64,000 nucleotides of DNA, from contig NZ_JADDXR010000002.1 in the NCBI RefSeq assembly GCF_015330125.1, positions 3,112,685-3,176,684 on the forward strand, written 5' to 3'. Shown one piece after another: positions 26,297 to 34,670 of this stretch (position 1 is its first letter; each line of letters begins with the position of its first letter). Under the pieces are notes generated by a model. That model was not told the origin of the DNA. It did not search any database and was given only the letters and a program-made list of their open reading frames with translations. The stretch comes from Zobellia nedashkovskayae. Its GTDB lineage: Bacteria > Bacteroidota > Bacteroidia > Flavobacteriales > Flavobacteriaceae. Both the position numbers and the translations under genes were made by a program.

Positions 26297-27910
26297 ATGA
26301 AAAACGCAATAAGAATATTAGCCGTTTTTGCCATCCTCTTCGTGGGATGCGACGACAACGAATATGAGGCTCCTTTTCCTTTTTCGGATGTAGGTTTTTA
26401 TACGAGTAAGGGTACGGCAAACGACCTCCAGGTAAATTTAAATGAGTATTTGTCCTTTACCGATTTATCTCAAGGTGCGGAGGCCCATTCCTGGAGAATT
26501 GAAAAAACGGATGTCTTTCTTGAAGGACCAATAGATAGAACAGATTCTATCTTAGACCCCTTTATTATAGAACCTAGAACCACAACCTCGTTTGAAAAGA
26601 CGGTGCATGTACTCTTTCAAACCTCGGGAATGAAAAAAGTTAGGTTATACAACACCTTTAATGAAATGGTTGTTTTTAAGGGGAATCGTGATAATGTAGA
26701 TTATGAGATGGCTGCAAAAAAAGAAGGAGACCTATTTGTTATTGATACTACTTTTATGGTTAAGGTCTACCCTAAACTTGTTCCAGTAATAAAGGTAAGA
26801 AATGGAGATGTGGTTGTAAATCATGAAGCTAGGGATACCATTTATATTGAAGCAGGGAATACAATGGAGTTTACAGATCTCTCTACTATAGGAGAGCCTA
26901 CCGGTCGTACTTGGAGCATAAGAAAAGCGTTAAAACCGGGTGAGGAAGTTGTAGAGAATCCTGTTGTAGGTAGTAGCGGCGATGCAATTGCTAACATTGC
27001 CTTCAATAAATTGGGAAGCTTTAGTGCAACTATGAATTTATCTCGTACAGGGCAGAACATTCCTGGTGATTTTGCAACTTATGTAGTGAATGCACCAATC
27101 AAGGTTATACCTTCTTCTAAACCTTTTGAGCTTACAGGAGAAGTTAAGGAACTAGAGGATGAAACTATTCAGGTTCCTTTTAATGGAGAGTTTACACCTT
27201 TTGGTGGCCAAGAAGAGTTTTTTACTGTTATGGTAAACGGAGAGGCTTTTGAAGTTGCTTCCGTTGCAGTTAATGCAGATGATGCTACAAAAATGGATAT
27301 TAAGCTAGCGGCTCCAATATATCGCCCAGATGTTATTACGGTTTCTTATTCAGGTGGTAGCATAGAATCATCGGATACTAGAGAGGCATTACCATTTACA
27401 GATGAACCTGTACTAATGAGTTCGGTTAATTTAATACCTGCAGATATTGCCGGTTTAGAAACAGGGGCGGACAGTTGGGCTCCTTTCTGGAGCAATAAAG
27501 GAACTGCTGAATATTCTACGGAACAAGCTGCCACAGGTGAATACAGCTTAAAATTAAAAGTAGAGGCAGGTCAAGATAATGCAGAAGCTGGTGCAGCATT
27601 CGCTAATCCTATCATTTTTGAAGATGGCAAGACCTATATCGTTTCCTATAAAATGTATATAGCGCCAGGTGGTGTAGGTACAGATGGCGGTACACATACC
27701 GGTCTTTTCTTATTACAGAATTGGGGTTTCCAGTTTTGGAACAATTTTGCCCATCCAGTAGGAGAGTGGACTACACACACCTCAGATTATCAAAGTACAA
27801 CACCGTTGTCTCAATTTTATTTAAGGATTATTCCAAATGCGGATAAAACTACAGATATGACAGTGTATTATGATGACTTTTCTATTGTAGAAAAAGAAGA
27901 ACGACCATAA
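26297..27910 (+). CDS. Surface glycan-binding lipoprotein with PKD-like domains and C-terminal CBM-like domain
   Basis: The best lipoprotein start is ATG 26297 (MKNAIRILAVFAILFVGC-DDNEYE); ATGs at 26246 and 26258 are in frame. The middle shows two PKD-like Ig segments (LSFTDLSQGAEAHSWRIEK and MEFTDLSTIGEPTGRTWSIR). The C-terminal ~150 residues form a jelly-roll CBM-like domain (GEYSLKLKVEAGQDNAEAGA to DMTVYYDDFSIVE). The position right after SusC/SusD is that of a SusE/SGBP-type protein that captures polysaccharide at the cell surface. The ligand is inferred to be an agar-type galactan from the next gene. Confidence 0.85.
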   Translation: MKNAIRILAVFAILFVGCDDNEYEAPFPFSDVGFYTSKGTANDLQVNLNEYLSFTDLSQGAEAHSWRIEKTDVFLEGPIDRTDSILDPFIIEPRTTTSFEKTVHVLFQTSGMKKVRLYNTFNEMVVFKGNRDNVDYEMAAKKEGDLFVIDTTFMVKVYPKLVPVIKVRNGDVVVNHEARDTIYIEAGNTMEFTDLSTIGEPTGRTWSIRKALKPGEEVVENPVVGSSGDAIANIAFNKLGSFSATMNLSRTGQNIPGDFATYVVNAPIKVIPSSKPFELTGEVKELEDETIQVPFNGEFTPFGGQEEFFTVMVNGEAFEVASVAVNADDATKMDIKLAAPIYRPDVITVSYSGGSIESSDTREALPFTDEPVLMSSVNLIPADIAGLETGADSWAPFWSNKGTAEYSTEQAATGEYSLKLKVEAGQDNAEAGAAFANPIIFEDGKTYIVSYKMYIAPGGVGTDGGTHTGLFLLQNWGFQFWNNFAHPVGEWTTHTSDYQSTTPLSQFYLRIIPNADKTTDMTVYYDDFSIVEKEERP

Positions 27911-27937
27911 TCCCCACAATGTTGTTTGTTTGAGTTT

Positions 27938-27966
27938 AAGGGAGAATTGAGAGATTCTCCCTTTTT
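27938..27966 (+). terminator. Hairpin/terminator between SGBP and agarase genes
   Basis: A perfect 10-bp stem AAGGGAGAAT/ATTCTCCCTT with a 6-nt loop is followed by TTTA. It could partly end the susCD transcript before the agarase gene at 28005. Confidence 0.8.
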
Positions 27967-28004
27967 ATTAGAATTTAATTTAAATATTTAAAATATTAAA
28001 AGAA

Positions 28005-29054
28005 ATGAGCTTAAATCCACTGAAATTGGTGTTTTGCTGTGCCTTATTGTATAGTTGCGGTACCAGTTCAAAATTTGATAATTCGTCCGAATTACCTGTT
28101 ACGCAAAATCAGATTGAGGAAGAAGAAAAAGAAATAGAGCCTGTGCAAGAAATATCCGAAGAAGTTGACTATAAAGAAATTCCTGTACCGGCAGATGCCG
28201 GGGTGGATATGACATGGGAGTTTCAAGAAATTTCCGATGATTTTAAGTATGATGCTCCTGCGGATAATAAAGGAGATAAATTCCTTGAAAAGTGGGATGA
28301 TTTTTATCATAACCACTGGAGCGGACCGGGCCTTACGGAATGGAAAAGAGAACATTCTTATGTGGCAAACGGGCAATTACAAATGTGGGCCACGCGTAAA
28401 CCAAGCTCAGAAAAGATTAATATGGGCTGTATTACTTCAAAAACGCGAGTAGTTTATCCTGTTTACATAGAAGCACGTGCAAAGGTTATGAACTCAACCC
28501 TAGCTTCAGATGTGTGGTTGTTAAGTGAAGATGACACCCAAGAAATAGATATCCTTGAGGCCTATGGAGCAGACTATTCTGAAAGTGCCCAAAAAGAGCA
28601 ATCCTATTTTTCAAAAAAAATACATATTAGTCATCATGTATTTATTAGGGAACCTTTTCAAGACTATCAACCAAAAGATGCAGGAACTTGGTTTGAAGAC
28701 GGTACCGTATGGAATAAAGATTTCCATACCTATGGTGTCTACTGGAAAAACCCATGGTATTTAGAGTATTATATAGATGGGGTATTAGTGCGCACCGTTT
28801 CAGGAAAGGATATGATAGACCCTAAATACTTTACGAACACATCAGACCCCGGAAACATAGAAGTAGATACCCGTACCGGTCTCAGTAAAGAAATGGATAT
28901 CATTATAAACACCGAAGACCAAACCTGGCGATCTACACCAGCATCAGGATTACAATCTCAAACGGTTACCCCAACTGATGGAGAGTTAGAGAATTTAGAT
29001 AACAATACGTTTAAAGTAGATTGGATCCGAATTTATAAACCGGTTGCAAAGTAA
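28005..29054 (+). CDS. GH16 beta-agarase-type endo-galactanase, surface lipoprotein
   Basis: The signal peptide ends at the lipobox LLYSC (Cys18). A very acidic linker (QIEEEEKEIEPVQEISEE) then leads to the GH16 jelly roll. The catalytic signature is E180-I-D182-I-L-E185 in DDTQEIDILEAYG: Glu180 nucleophile, Glu185 acid/base. TEDQTWRS and the terminal VDWIRIYKP match Zobellia-type beta-agarases, which cut beta-1,4 bonds of agarose; porphyranase is a less likely alternative. Lipid anchoring and the linker suggest a surface enzyme feeding the adjacent SusC/D. Confidence 0.9.
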   Translation: MSLNPLKLVFCCALLYSCGTSSKFDNSSELPVTQNQIEEEEKEIEPVQEISEEVDYKEIPVPADAGVDMTWEFQEISDDFKYDAPADNKGDKFLEKWDDFYHNHWSGPGLTEWKREHSYVANGQLQMWATRKPSSEKINMGCITSKTRVVYPVYIEARAKVMNSTLASDVWLLSEDDTQEIDILEAYGADYSESAQKEQSYFSKKIHISHHVFIREPFQDYQPKDAGTWFEDGTVWNKDFHTYGVYWKNPWYLEYYIDGVLVRTVSGKDMIDPKYFTNTSDPGNIEVDTRTGLSKEMDIIINTEDQTWRSTPASGLQSQTVTPTDGELENLDNNTFKVDWIRIYKPVAK

Positions 29055-29115
29055 GAGGTACTTTAATTTGCTACAACCACATTTGTAATTGGGCATTTAA
29101 TAGATTTAGATATAT

Positions 29116-29165
29116 AAACCATAGGTAGTTCCCTCTTTTTAAACTGCAATCCTATGGTTTTTTTA
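29116..29165 (+). terminator. Rho-independent terminator
   Basis: AAACCATAGG (29116-29125) pairs with CCTATGGTTT (29151-29160) around a 25-nt loop, followed by TTTTATATTTT. It closes PUL A after the agarase. Confidence 0.75.
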
Positions 29166-29312
29166 TATTTTATTTTCTGATAAATGACCCAAATCATGTG
29201 TTCTTATTTATATTTTACTCTCTTAAAAACAATCTTTAAAAGGCTTGACCTAGAGGGGATTTTTAGTTAATTTCATGCTGTGATAAGCGTCACTCTTTAA
29301 ATTGACATCAAG

Positions 29313-30215
29313 ATGGACTATGTAGATTATTATAAGGTTTTGGGCGTGCCTAAAAAGGCTAGTGAAAAAGATATTAAAAAAGCATACAGGAAATTGGCAC
29401 GAAAGTACCATCCTGATGTAAACCCAAATGATGCAACTGCCGAAAAAAAATTTAAAGAGATAAATGAAGCCAATGAGGTTTTAGGAAATGTTGAAAACCG
29501 AAAAAAATACGACCAGTACGGTAAAGACTGGATGCATGCCGAGCAGTTTGAAAAGGCAAAAGCACAACAGGGTTCACGAGGTGGTGGCGGCCAGCAGTAT
29601 GGCCAAGATTTTGGCGGGGGTGATTTTTCCGATTTCTTTGAATCTATGTTTGGCGGCGGTGGAGGCGGCGGTTTCTCACAACGTGGAGGGCAACAAACTA
29701 GGTTTAGGGGGCAAGATCTCAATGCCCAGTTACGCCTAAATTTGCGAGACGCCTTTACAACGCAAAAACAAACCTTAACCGTTAATGGTAAGAATATAAG
29801 ACTTACCATACCGGCAGGAATTGAAAATGGACAGACCATAAAAATACCGGGTCATGGTGGACCAGGCCGAAATAATGGTCCAAAGGGCGACCTATACTTA
29901 AAGTTTATTATTGATAACAATACGCCATTTAAAAGAGACGGAAATAACTTGTATAAAGATGTTGATGTTGATTTGTACACTGCGGTTTTAGGTGGAGAAA
30001 TTACTGTTGATACGTTTGATGGTAAAGCAAAACTTAAAGTTAAACCAGAAACCCAAAGTGGAACCAAGGTAAAATTAAAAGGTAAAGGTTTTCCTATTTA
30101 TAAAAAGGAAGGCCAGTTCGGAGACCTTTACATCACTTACAACATTCAAACCCCTACCAATCTATCCGATAAAGAGAAAGAACTATTCAAACAATTAGCA
30201 TCCCTTAAAAACTAA
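29313..30215 (+). CDS. cbpA: CbpA-like J-domain co-chaperone
   Basis: An N-terminal J domain (DYYKVLGVPKKASEKDIKKA, with the HPD motif in RKYHPDVNPN) stimulates DnaK. A Gly-rich linker follows (GGGGGGGFSQRGGQQ, residues ~85-130), then the two C-terminal substrate-binding domains. There is no Cys-rich zinc domain, so it is CbpA type and not DnaJ. At 300 aa the length is usual. A CbpM-like gene starts 4 bp after the stop, which is a strong functional pointer. Confidence 0.93.
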   Translation: MDYVDYYKVLGVPKKASEKDIKKAYRKLARKYHPDVNPNDATAEKKFKEINEANEVLGNVENRKKYDQYGKDWMHAEQFEKAKAQQGSRGGGGQQYGQDFGGGDFSDFFESMFGGGGGGGFSQRGGQQTRFRGQDLNAQLRLNLRDAFTTQKQTLTVNGKNIRLTIPAGIENGQTIKIPGHGGPGRNNGPKGDLYLKFIIDNNTPFKRDGNNLYKDVDVDLYTAVLGGEITVDTFDGKAKLKVKPETQSGTKVKLKGKGFPIYKKEGQFGDLYITYNIQTPTNLSDKEKELFKQLASLKN

Positions 30216-30219
30216 GATT

Positions 30220-30510
30220 ATGCAACAACAAGAATATGTATCGGTTACCGAATTTTGTAATGGTCATAGTATTTCTACAACGGTTATAAATCAGTTGAAC
30301 GAATTTGGCCTTGTAAGCATCATAGAACGTAGTGATAGCTCATATATACCTATGGAGGAACTTCCTATGGCCGAGAAAGTGCTGAGGCTGCACACAGATT
30401 TGAATATTAACCTTGAAGGTGTTGAGGTCATTACGCGCTTGTTGAAACGCATAGAAAAAGCTAATGAAGAGATGATTAGGCTTAAAAATAAATTGAGCTT
30501 ATACGAGTAG
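30220..30510 (+). CDS. cbpM: CbpM-like chaperone modulator (MerR-type fold)
   Basis: A 96-residue protein: EYVSVTEFCNGHSISTTVIN, a MerR-like helix-turn-helix, then IPMEELPMAEKVLRLHTDLN and a terminal coiled coil (LLKRIEKANEEMIRLKNKLS). CbpM binds the J domain of CbpA and inhibits it. The 4-bp gap to the cbpA-like gene supports the assignment. Confidence 0.85.
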   Translation: MQQQEYVSVTEFCNGHSISTTVINQLNEFGLVSIIERSDSSYIPMEELPMAEKVLRLHTDLNINLEGVEVITRLLKRIEKANEEMIRLKNKLSLYE

Positions 30511-30810
30511 GTTTCAGTTAAATTTTTTATGCCTTGAAAAGAGACTTTACTTTTTAATAGTTAAGAGAAAAGATTGAAAACGTGTATTTCAAGTTTTCAA
30601 TTCCAATACCATTTTCTTATTTAATTTTTAAGAAATTGTTCATATCAAAAAAAGAAAGAGGTTCTAAAAACGCAACAATTTCTATACAAAAGACTTTTGT
30701 TCTACAATTTTAACCCATAGTAGCAAAGAATTCAAAAGATATATTACATTTTTGAAGCTTGAACCAAATGAACTTTCTAATTTGTTTCAAATCAAAATAA
30801 TTTATGTTTT
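30511..30810. other. Intergenic region before the first sulfatase
   Basis: 300 bp, very AT-rich. A perfect 9-bp inverted repeat ATTGAAAAC/GTTTTCAAT (30573-30581 and 30593-30601, 11-nt loop) lies 63 bp after the cbpM stop and may be a weak terminator or a binding site. Nothing else was recognised. Confidence 0.45.
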
Positions 30811-32679
30811 ATGGAATTCAAATCCCTATTTACTGTATTCATCGTAATATTAAATTTATCCTGTAAAGGACAAAATAAAGTAAATCATTCTCCTCCCAAT
30901 ATTGTTTGGATTGTTTCGGAAGATAACTCAAAGCACTACCTACAACTATTTGATAAAAACGGGATTGAAACGCCAAATATTGAAGCTTTGGCAAAAGAAG
31001 GGGTACAATTCAATAGAGCATTTTCCAATGCACCAGTTTGTAGCGTGGCGCGATCCACTATTATATCTGGCTGTTATGCACCACGAACTGGTTCTCAATT
31101 TCACAGGCGTTCAAAATTAGTACCTATGCCAGACTCTCTACAAATGTTTCCGGCATATTTACGGGATGCTGGTTATTACACGGTTAATAATAGCAAAGAG
31201 GATTATAATTTTATTAAAAGTGATAATGTCTGGGACGAATCATCGTCAAAAGGAACTTGGAAAAACCGCAAGGATAATCAACCTTTTTTCTATGTACATA
31301 ATATAGGAACTACACATGAATCTCGAGTTCATTTTCCGGAAAGTGATATAGAAGATGCACCTACAACAGCAAATGTAGAGGACTATACGGTGCAACCTAA
31401 TCACCCTAATACAAAGCTATTTCGTTATACAAATGCCCGTTATCGTGATAAAATTGCTGAAATGGATGGTCAATTGGGTGAGGTAGTCAGAGAGCTTGAA
31501 GCAGATGGTCAATTAGAGAATACATTTATTTTCTATTACGGAGATCATGGAGGTGTACTGCCGGGGAGTAAAGGGTATCTATATGAAACAGGCCTTCATG
31601 TACCCATGGTGGTTAGGATTCCCCAGAATTACAAAGATATGGTGGACTTAAAAACAGGAAGTCAAGCAGATCGCTTTGTTAGTTTTATAGATTTGGCACC
31701 CACAGTATTGAACTTGGCAGGCATAGAAATACCCGAACAAATAGATGGGAAACCTTTTTTAGGTAATGGTGTTGATGCCAACAAATTGAGTGAAGAAAAT
31801 GTAACCTATGGGTATGCCGATCGGTTTGATGAAAAGTATGATATGGTGCGATCCGTGCGTAAGGGAAAGTACAAATACATAAGAAGTTTTAATCCGTTTA
31901 ATTTTGACGGATTAATGAACGAATACCGTTACAAGCAAGCGGCTTATGGCGAATGGAAAAAAATGAACGAAGAAGGAAAGTTAAATGAAGTACAATCCAC
32001 TTTTTTCAAATCACGTGCTCCGGAAATGCTATTTGATGTAGAAAATGATCCGTATGAAACCACAAATTTGGCCAGTGATATTAAGTTTGAAACTACTCTA
32101 AAAGAGATGCGCGGTCTATTGAATGATTGGATTAGTGGTATGCCTGACCTTTCTTTTTATCCTGAATTCTATCTGGTCCAAAATGCATTTGATAATCCTG
32201 TGAAGCTTGGAAGGATTCATAAAGGTGATATTCAAAAGTACATATCAACCGCCAATTTAATGTTGGAGGATGCTACAGTTGTACAAGCACAATTAAAAGA
32301 GTTATTAATATCTTCGGATCCATGGCAGCGGTATTGGGCACTAATTGTTTGTAGTAGTTTTGGTGAAGAAATAAAAGCTTTAACTCCGGATATCAATAAA
32401 ATAGCACGGAATGATGTGCAGGCAATCAATAGGGTAAGGGCTGCAGAATTTTTAGGGGTTATTAGAGCAGCAGATCCAGCTCCGGTTATGCTTAATGCTC
32501 TTTATTCCGCCCAATTTGAAACTGAAGCATTATTGATTTTAAATTCCATTGTACTTCTAAATTCGGATCTTTATGGATATAAATTCTCTATTGATCAGAG
32601 TAAAATAAATCCTGAGTTTATGGGAGAGAAATCAGAAGTAATGCGCCGCATCACGTTTCTGAATGCTCAAGCCAATTAA
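30811..32679 (+). CDS. Family S1 sulfatase, lipoprotein, with HEAT-like C-terminal extension
   Basis: The lipobox is LNLSC-KGQ. The formylglycine site is C77-S-V-A-R in NAPVCSVARSTIISG; the third motif residue is Val where Pro or Ala is usual. The first metal-site segment reads WIVSEDNS, with Glu-Asp instead of Asp-Asp. Other S1 landmarks are YYGDHGGVLPGSKGYLYETG and VPMVVRIP. The last ~150 residues (QAQLKELLISSDPWQRYWAL, VRAAEFLGVI) look like HEAT repeats. It should remove sulfate esters from glycans. At 622 aa it is the longest sulfatase here. The next sulfatase starts 31 bp later. Confidence 0.88.
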   Translation: MEFKSLFTVFIVILNLSCKGQNKVNHSPPNIVWIVSEDNSKHYLQLFDKNGIETPNIEALAKEGVQFNRAFSNAPVCSVARSTIISGCYAPRTGSQFHRRSKLVPMPDSLQMFPAYLRDAGYYTVNNSKEDYNFIKSDNVWDESSSKGTWKNRKDNQPFFYVHNIGTTHESRVHFPESDIEDAPTTANVEDYTVQPNHPNTKLFRYTNARYRDKIAEMDGQLGEVVRELEADGQLENTFIFYYGDHGGVLPGSKGYLYETGLHVPMVVRIPQNYKDMVDLKTGSQADRFVSFIDLAPTVLNLAGIEIPEQIDGKPFLGNGVDANKLSEENVTYGYADRFDEKYDMVRSVRKGKYKYIRSFNPFNFDGLMNEYRYKQAAYGEWKKMNEEGKLNEVQSTFFKSRAPEMLFDVENDPYETTNLASDIKFETTLKEMRGLLNDWISGMPDLSFYPEFYLVQNAFDNPVKLGRIHKGDIQKYISTANLMLEDATVVQAQLKELLISSDPWQRYWALIVCSSFGEEIKALTPDINKIARNDVQAINRVRAAEFLGVIRAADPAPVMLNALYSAQFETEALLILNSIVLLNSDLYGYKFSIDQSKINPEFMGEKSEVMRRITFLNAQAN

Positions 32680-32710
32680 GAATTAATTTATCTCTTTTAA
32701 ATCCTTGAAA

Positions 32711-34318
32711 ATGCCTAATTTGAAAATATTCTACAAAGCAAGTGCGCGCCAATTTATAGTTTTTCTTTTCTTAATTACCGGAACAACGATAATTGCTCAA
32801 GAAAGAAAAAAATCATCAGAAAATATAAATCGCCCAAATATTATATTCCTTCTTTCTGATGACCAGACCAGTGTAGCCACAGGTTGTTATGGAAACAACC
32901 AGGTGAAAACACCTAATATAAATCAACTGGCGAAAGAGGGTGTTCTCTTTCTTAATCACTATAATACTACTTCTATCTGTATGGCCAGTAGAGCTAATAT
33001 TTTAACGGGGATGTATGAATATAAAACCGGGTGCAATTTTATGCATGGTGATCTTGCAGTAGATAAGTTTGAGAATACATATCCGGTACTATTGAAAGAA
33101 GCTGGGTATTTTACTGGTTTTGCGGGCAAAGTAGGCTTTGTTCTAGACGGACCAGAATCGGAAAAAATTGAAGACGGATTACCAGTAGGCTATTTTGATA
33201 AATGGGGTGGGGGACCTGGCCAAACTATATATGAGACGGCCAAGAACCCAACTATAGCAGCATACGCAAAAAAGTATCCACATAGTACACGCGCCTATGG
33301 TGCTTGGGCAGGAGATTTTATAAAAGAAGCAAAAAGCTCAGGGAAACCTTTCTGCATGTCCATCAGTTTTAAGGCTCCTCATTTACCTTTTACACCAGAC
33401 CCTTTCTTTGATGATGTATATGCTGGGCAGACGTATAAGAAGCCGGATAATTACGGAGCGGAATATGCTAAACATTTATCGCCTCAGGCAAAATCTGGAC
33501 GTCAATATAATTCATATGATTTCTGGAGAGAATCGGAAGCATCTTATCAAGAGGCGATTAGAGCTTACAATCAGCTAATTCATGGCGTAGATTATGCTAT
33601 TGGAATGATTCGCGAATCGTTAGTGGAGCACGGAATGGATAAAAACACCATCATCATTTTTACTGGTGATAACGGCTATAGCTGTGGAGCTCATAATCTT
33701 GGGGGGAAAGTACTTCCGTATGAGGAAGCTTCCAGATCTCCATTTATTATTTACGACCCAAGAGCTCCCAAAAAGCAACGGGGTGTAAAACGGAAGACTA
33801 TAACGGCTAATATAGATATGGCTCCAACTATCCTAACCTATGCCGGTATGGACATCCCTAAAAATCTGGATGGCGAAAACCTAATTCCTTTAATAGAAAA
33901 GGAATCCGGTATTAAAAGAGACCATATAGCATTGACTAATATGTGGGGCAATGATGAAATACAGGCCTTATCCGTGGTAACCGAAGATTATAAATATATC
34001 TATTGGCAATATACAGATGATCGTATGCAGCCCACAGAGGAACTGTTTCATATATCAAAAGATAAACTTGAAATGCATAACCTAGCAAAGGATGAAGGTT
34101 ACAAGTCGGAACTCGCCAATATGCGCAAGCTTTATGATGAACGCTATAAGCGTTTAGTAAAAGACGGAATGAAAGCCAACGATTATGAAAAATACACTGT
34201 TTTATTTGATAGAAAAGCTCCCGAGAGCCAGAAGAAACAGTATCGTAAACTCAACTATGCTCAGCTTCTTGAGCAAGAAGGAAAAACAAGAAAAAATAAC
34301 AACATTCATAAGAATTAA
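32711..34318 (+). CDS. Family S1 sulfatase
   Basis: The ATG at 32711 is preferred over the in-frame TTG at 32705. An N-terminal hydrophobic signal sequence (FIVFLFLITGTTIIAQ) indicates export. The canonical formylglycine motif is C90-M-A-S-R (TSICMASRANILTGM), and the metal site is FLLSDDQT. The other half of the active site includes FTGDNGYSCGAHNLGGK. It probably desulfates a galactan or fucose-containing oligosaccharide, and the S1 subfamily cannot be set by eye. The Lys/Asn-rich tail (GKTRKNNNIHKN) is unremarkable. Confidence 0.9.
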   Translation: MPNLKIFYKASARQFIVFLFLITGTTIIAQERKKSSENINRPNIIFLLSDDQTSVATGCYGNNQVKTPNINQLAKEGVLFLNHYNTTSICMASRANILTGMYEYKTGCNFMHGDLAVDKFENTYPVLLKEAGYFTGFAGKVGFVLDGPESEKIEDGLPVGYFDKWGGGPGQTIYETAKNPTIAAYAKKYPHSTRAYGAWAGDFIKEAKSSGKPFCMSISFKAPHLPFTPDPFFDDVYAGQTYKKPDNYGAEYAKHLSPQAKSGRQYNSYDFWRESEASYQEAIRAYNQLIHGVDYAIGMIRESLVEHGMDKNTIIIFTGDNGYSCGAHNLGGKVLPYEEASRSPFIIYDPRAPKKQRGVKRKTITANIDMAPTILTYAGMDIPKNLDGENLIPLIEKESGIKRDHIALTNMWGNDEIQALSVVTEDYKYIYWQYTDDRMQPTEELFHISKDKLEMHNLAKDEGYKSELANMRKLYDERYKRLVKDGMKANDYEKYTVLFDRKAPESQKKQYRKLNYAQLLEQEGKTRKNNNIHKN

Positions 34319-34385
34319 AACTACGATTTCTGTTCAGGAAAGAACAAAGTAACTATAAGACAACCTTTATAGCAATTGGTAAATA

Positions 34386-34424
34386 TAAAAAGGAACAACT
34401 CTGCACACGGGTTGTTCCTTTTTT
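34386..34424 (+). terminator. Terminator of the sulfatase pair
   Basis: AAAAAGGAACAAC pairs perfectly with GTTGTTCCTTTTT (13 bp, 11-nt loop) and runs into a T tail, 68 bp after the second sulfatase stop. Confidence 0.9.
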
Positions 34425-34454
34425 GTCTTTAGAGCTGTTAGCTTTTTTTAAGTA

Positions 34455-34487
34455 TAAAAAAACCAGAGAGCTTTTACACCCTCTGGT
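34455..34487 (-). terminator. Minus-strand terminator hairpin
   Basis: ACCAGAG/CTCTGGT (7 bp, 12-nt loop). Read on the minus strand the stem is followed by seven T residues. It is a backup terminator downstream of susD of the second pair. Confidence 0.6.
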
Positions 34488-34615
34488 AACAAACTAACTC
34501 AACAAACAACTCTTTTTAGTAGGCTCCCTTTAAGTAACCCCTATTTTTAAACAACAGAAAGGGCTTTTTTAGCTCCATTCTTTTTTTATAGTGGTAATAA
34601 CATACTAATTGATTT

Positions 34616-34642
34616 AAAAGCCGGAAACATGCTCCGGCTTTT
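34616..34642. terminator. Hairpin directly after susD of the second pair
   Basis: A perfect 10-bp stem AAAAGCCGGA/TCCGGCTTTT with a 7-nt loop lies 28 bp beyond the susD stop (minus strand). The terminal A/T runs allow use in both directions. Confidence 0.8.
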
Positions 34643-34670
34643 GTCTTTATTTACCTCATTTGGTAGGTAA

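Larger units (their letters stand above)
34319..34670. other. Convergent intergenic region with several terminator hairpins
   Basis: 352 bp between the sulfatase and susD stops. It contains three hairpins (34386-34424, 34455-34487 and 34616-34642) and T-rich spacers; no gene was recognised. Confidence 0.7.

Noticed and set aside
29565..29700. Gly-codon repeat tract (GGCGGC/GGTGGA type)
   Set aside because: It resembles a simple repeat but simply encodes the normal Gly-rich linker of a CbpA/DnaJ protein.
29330..29839. 169-codon minus-strand open frame
   Set aside because: It is antisense to the J-protein gene. Its Pro/Cys-rich sequence mirrors the Gly-rich linker, with no family features.
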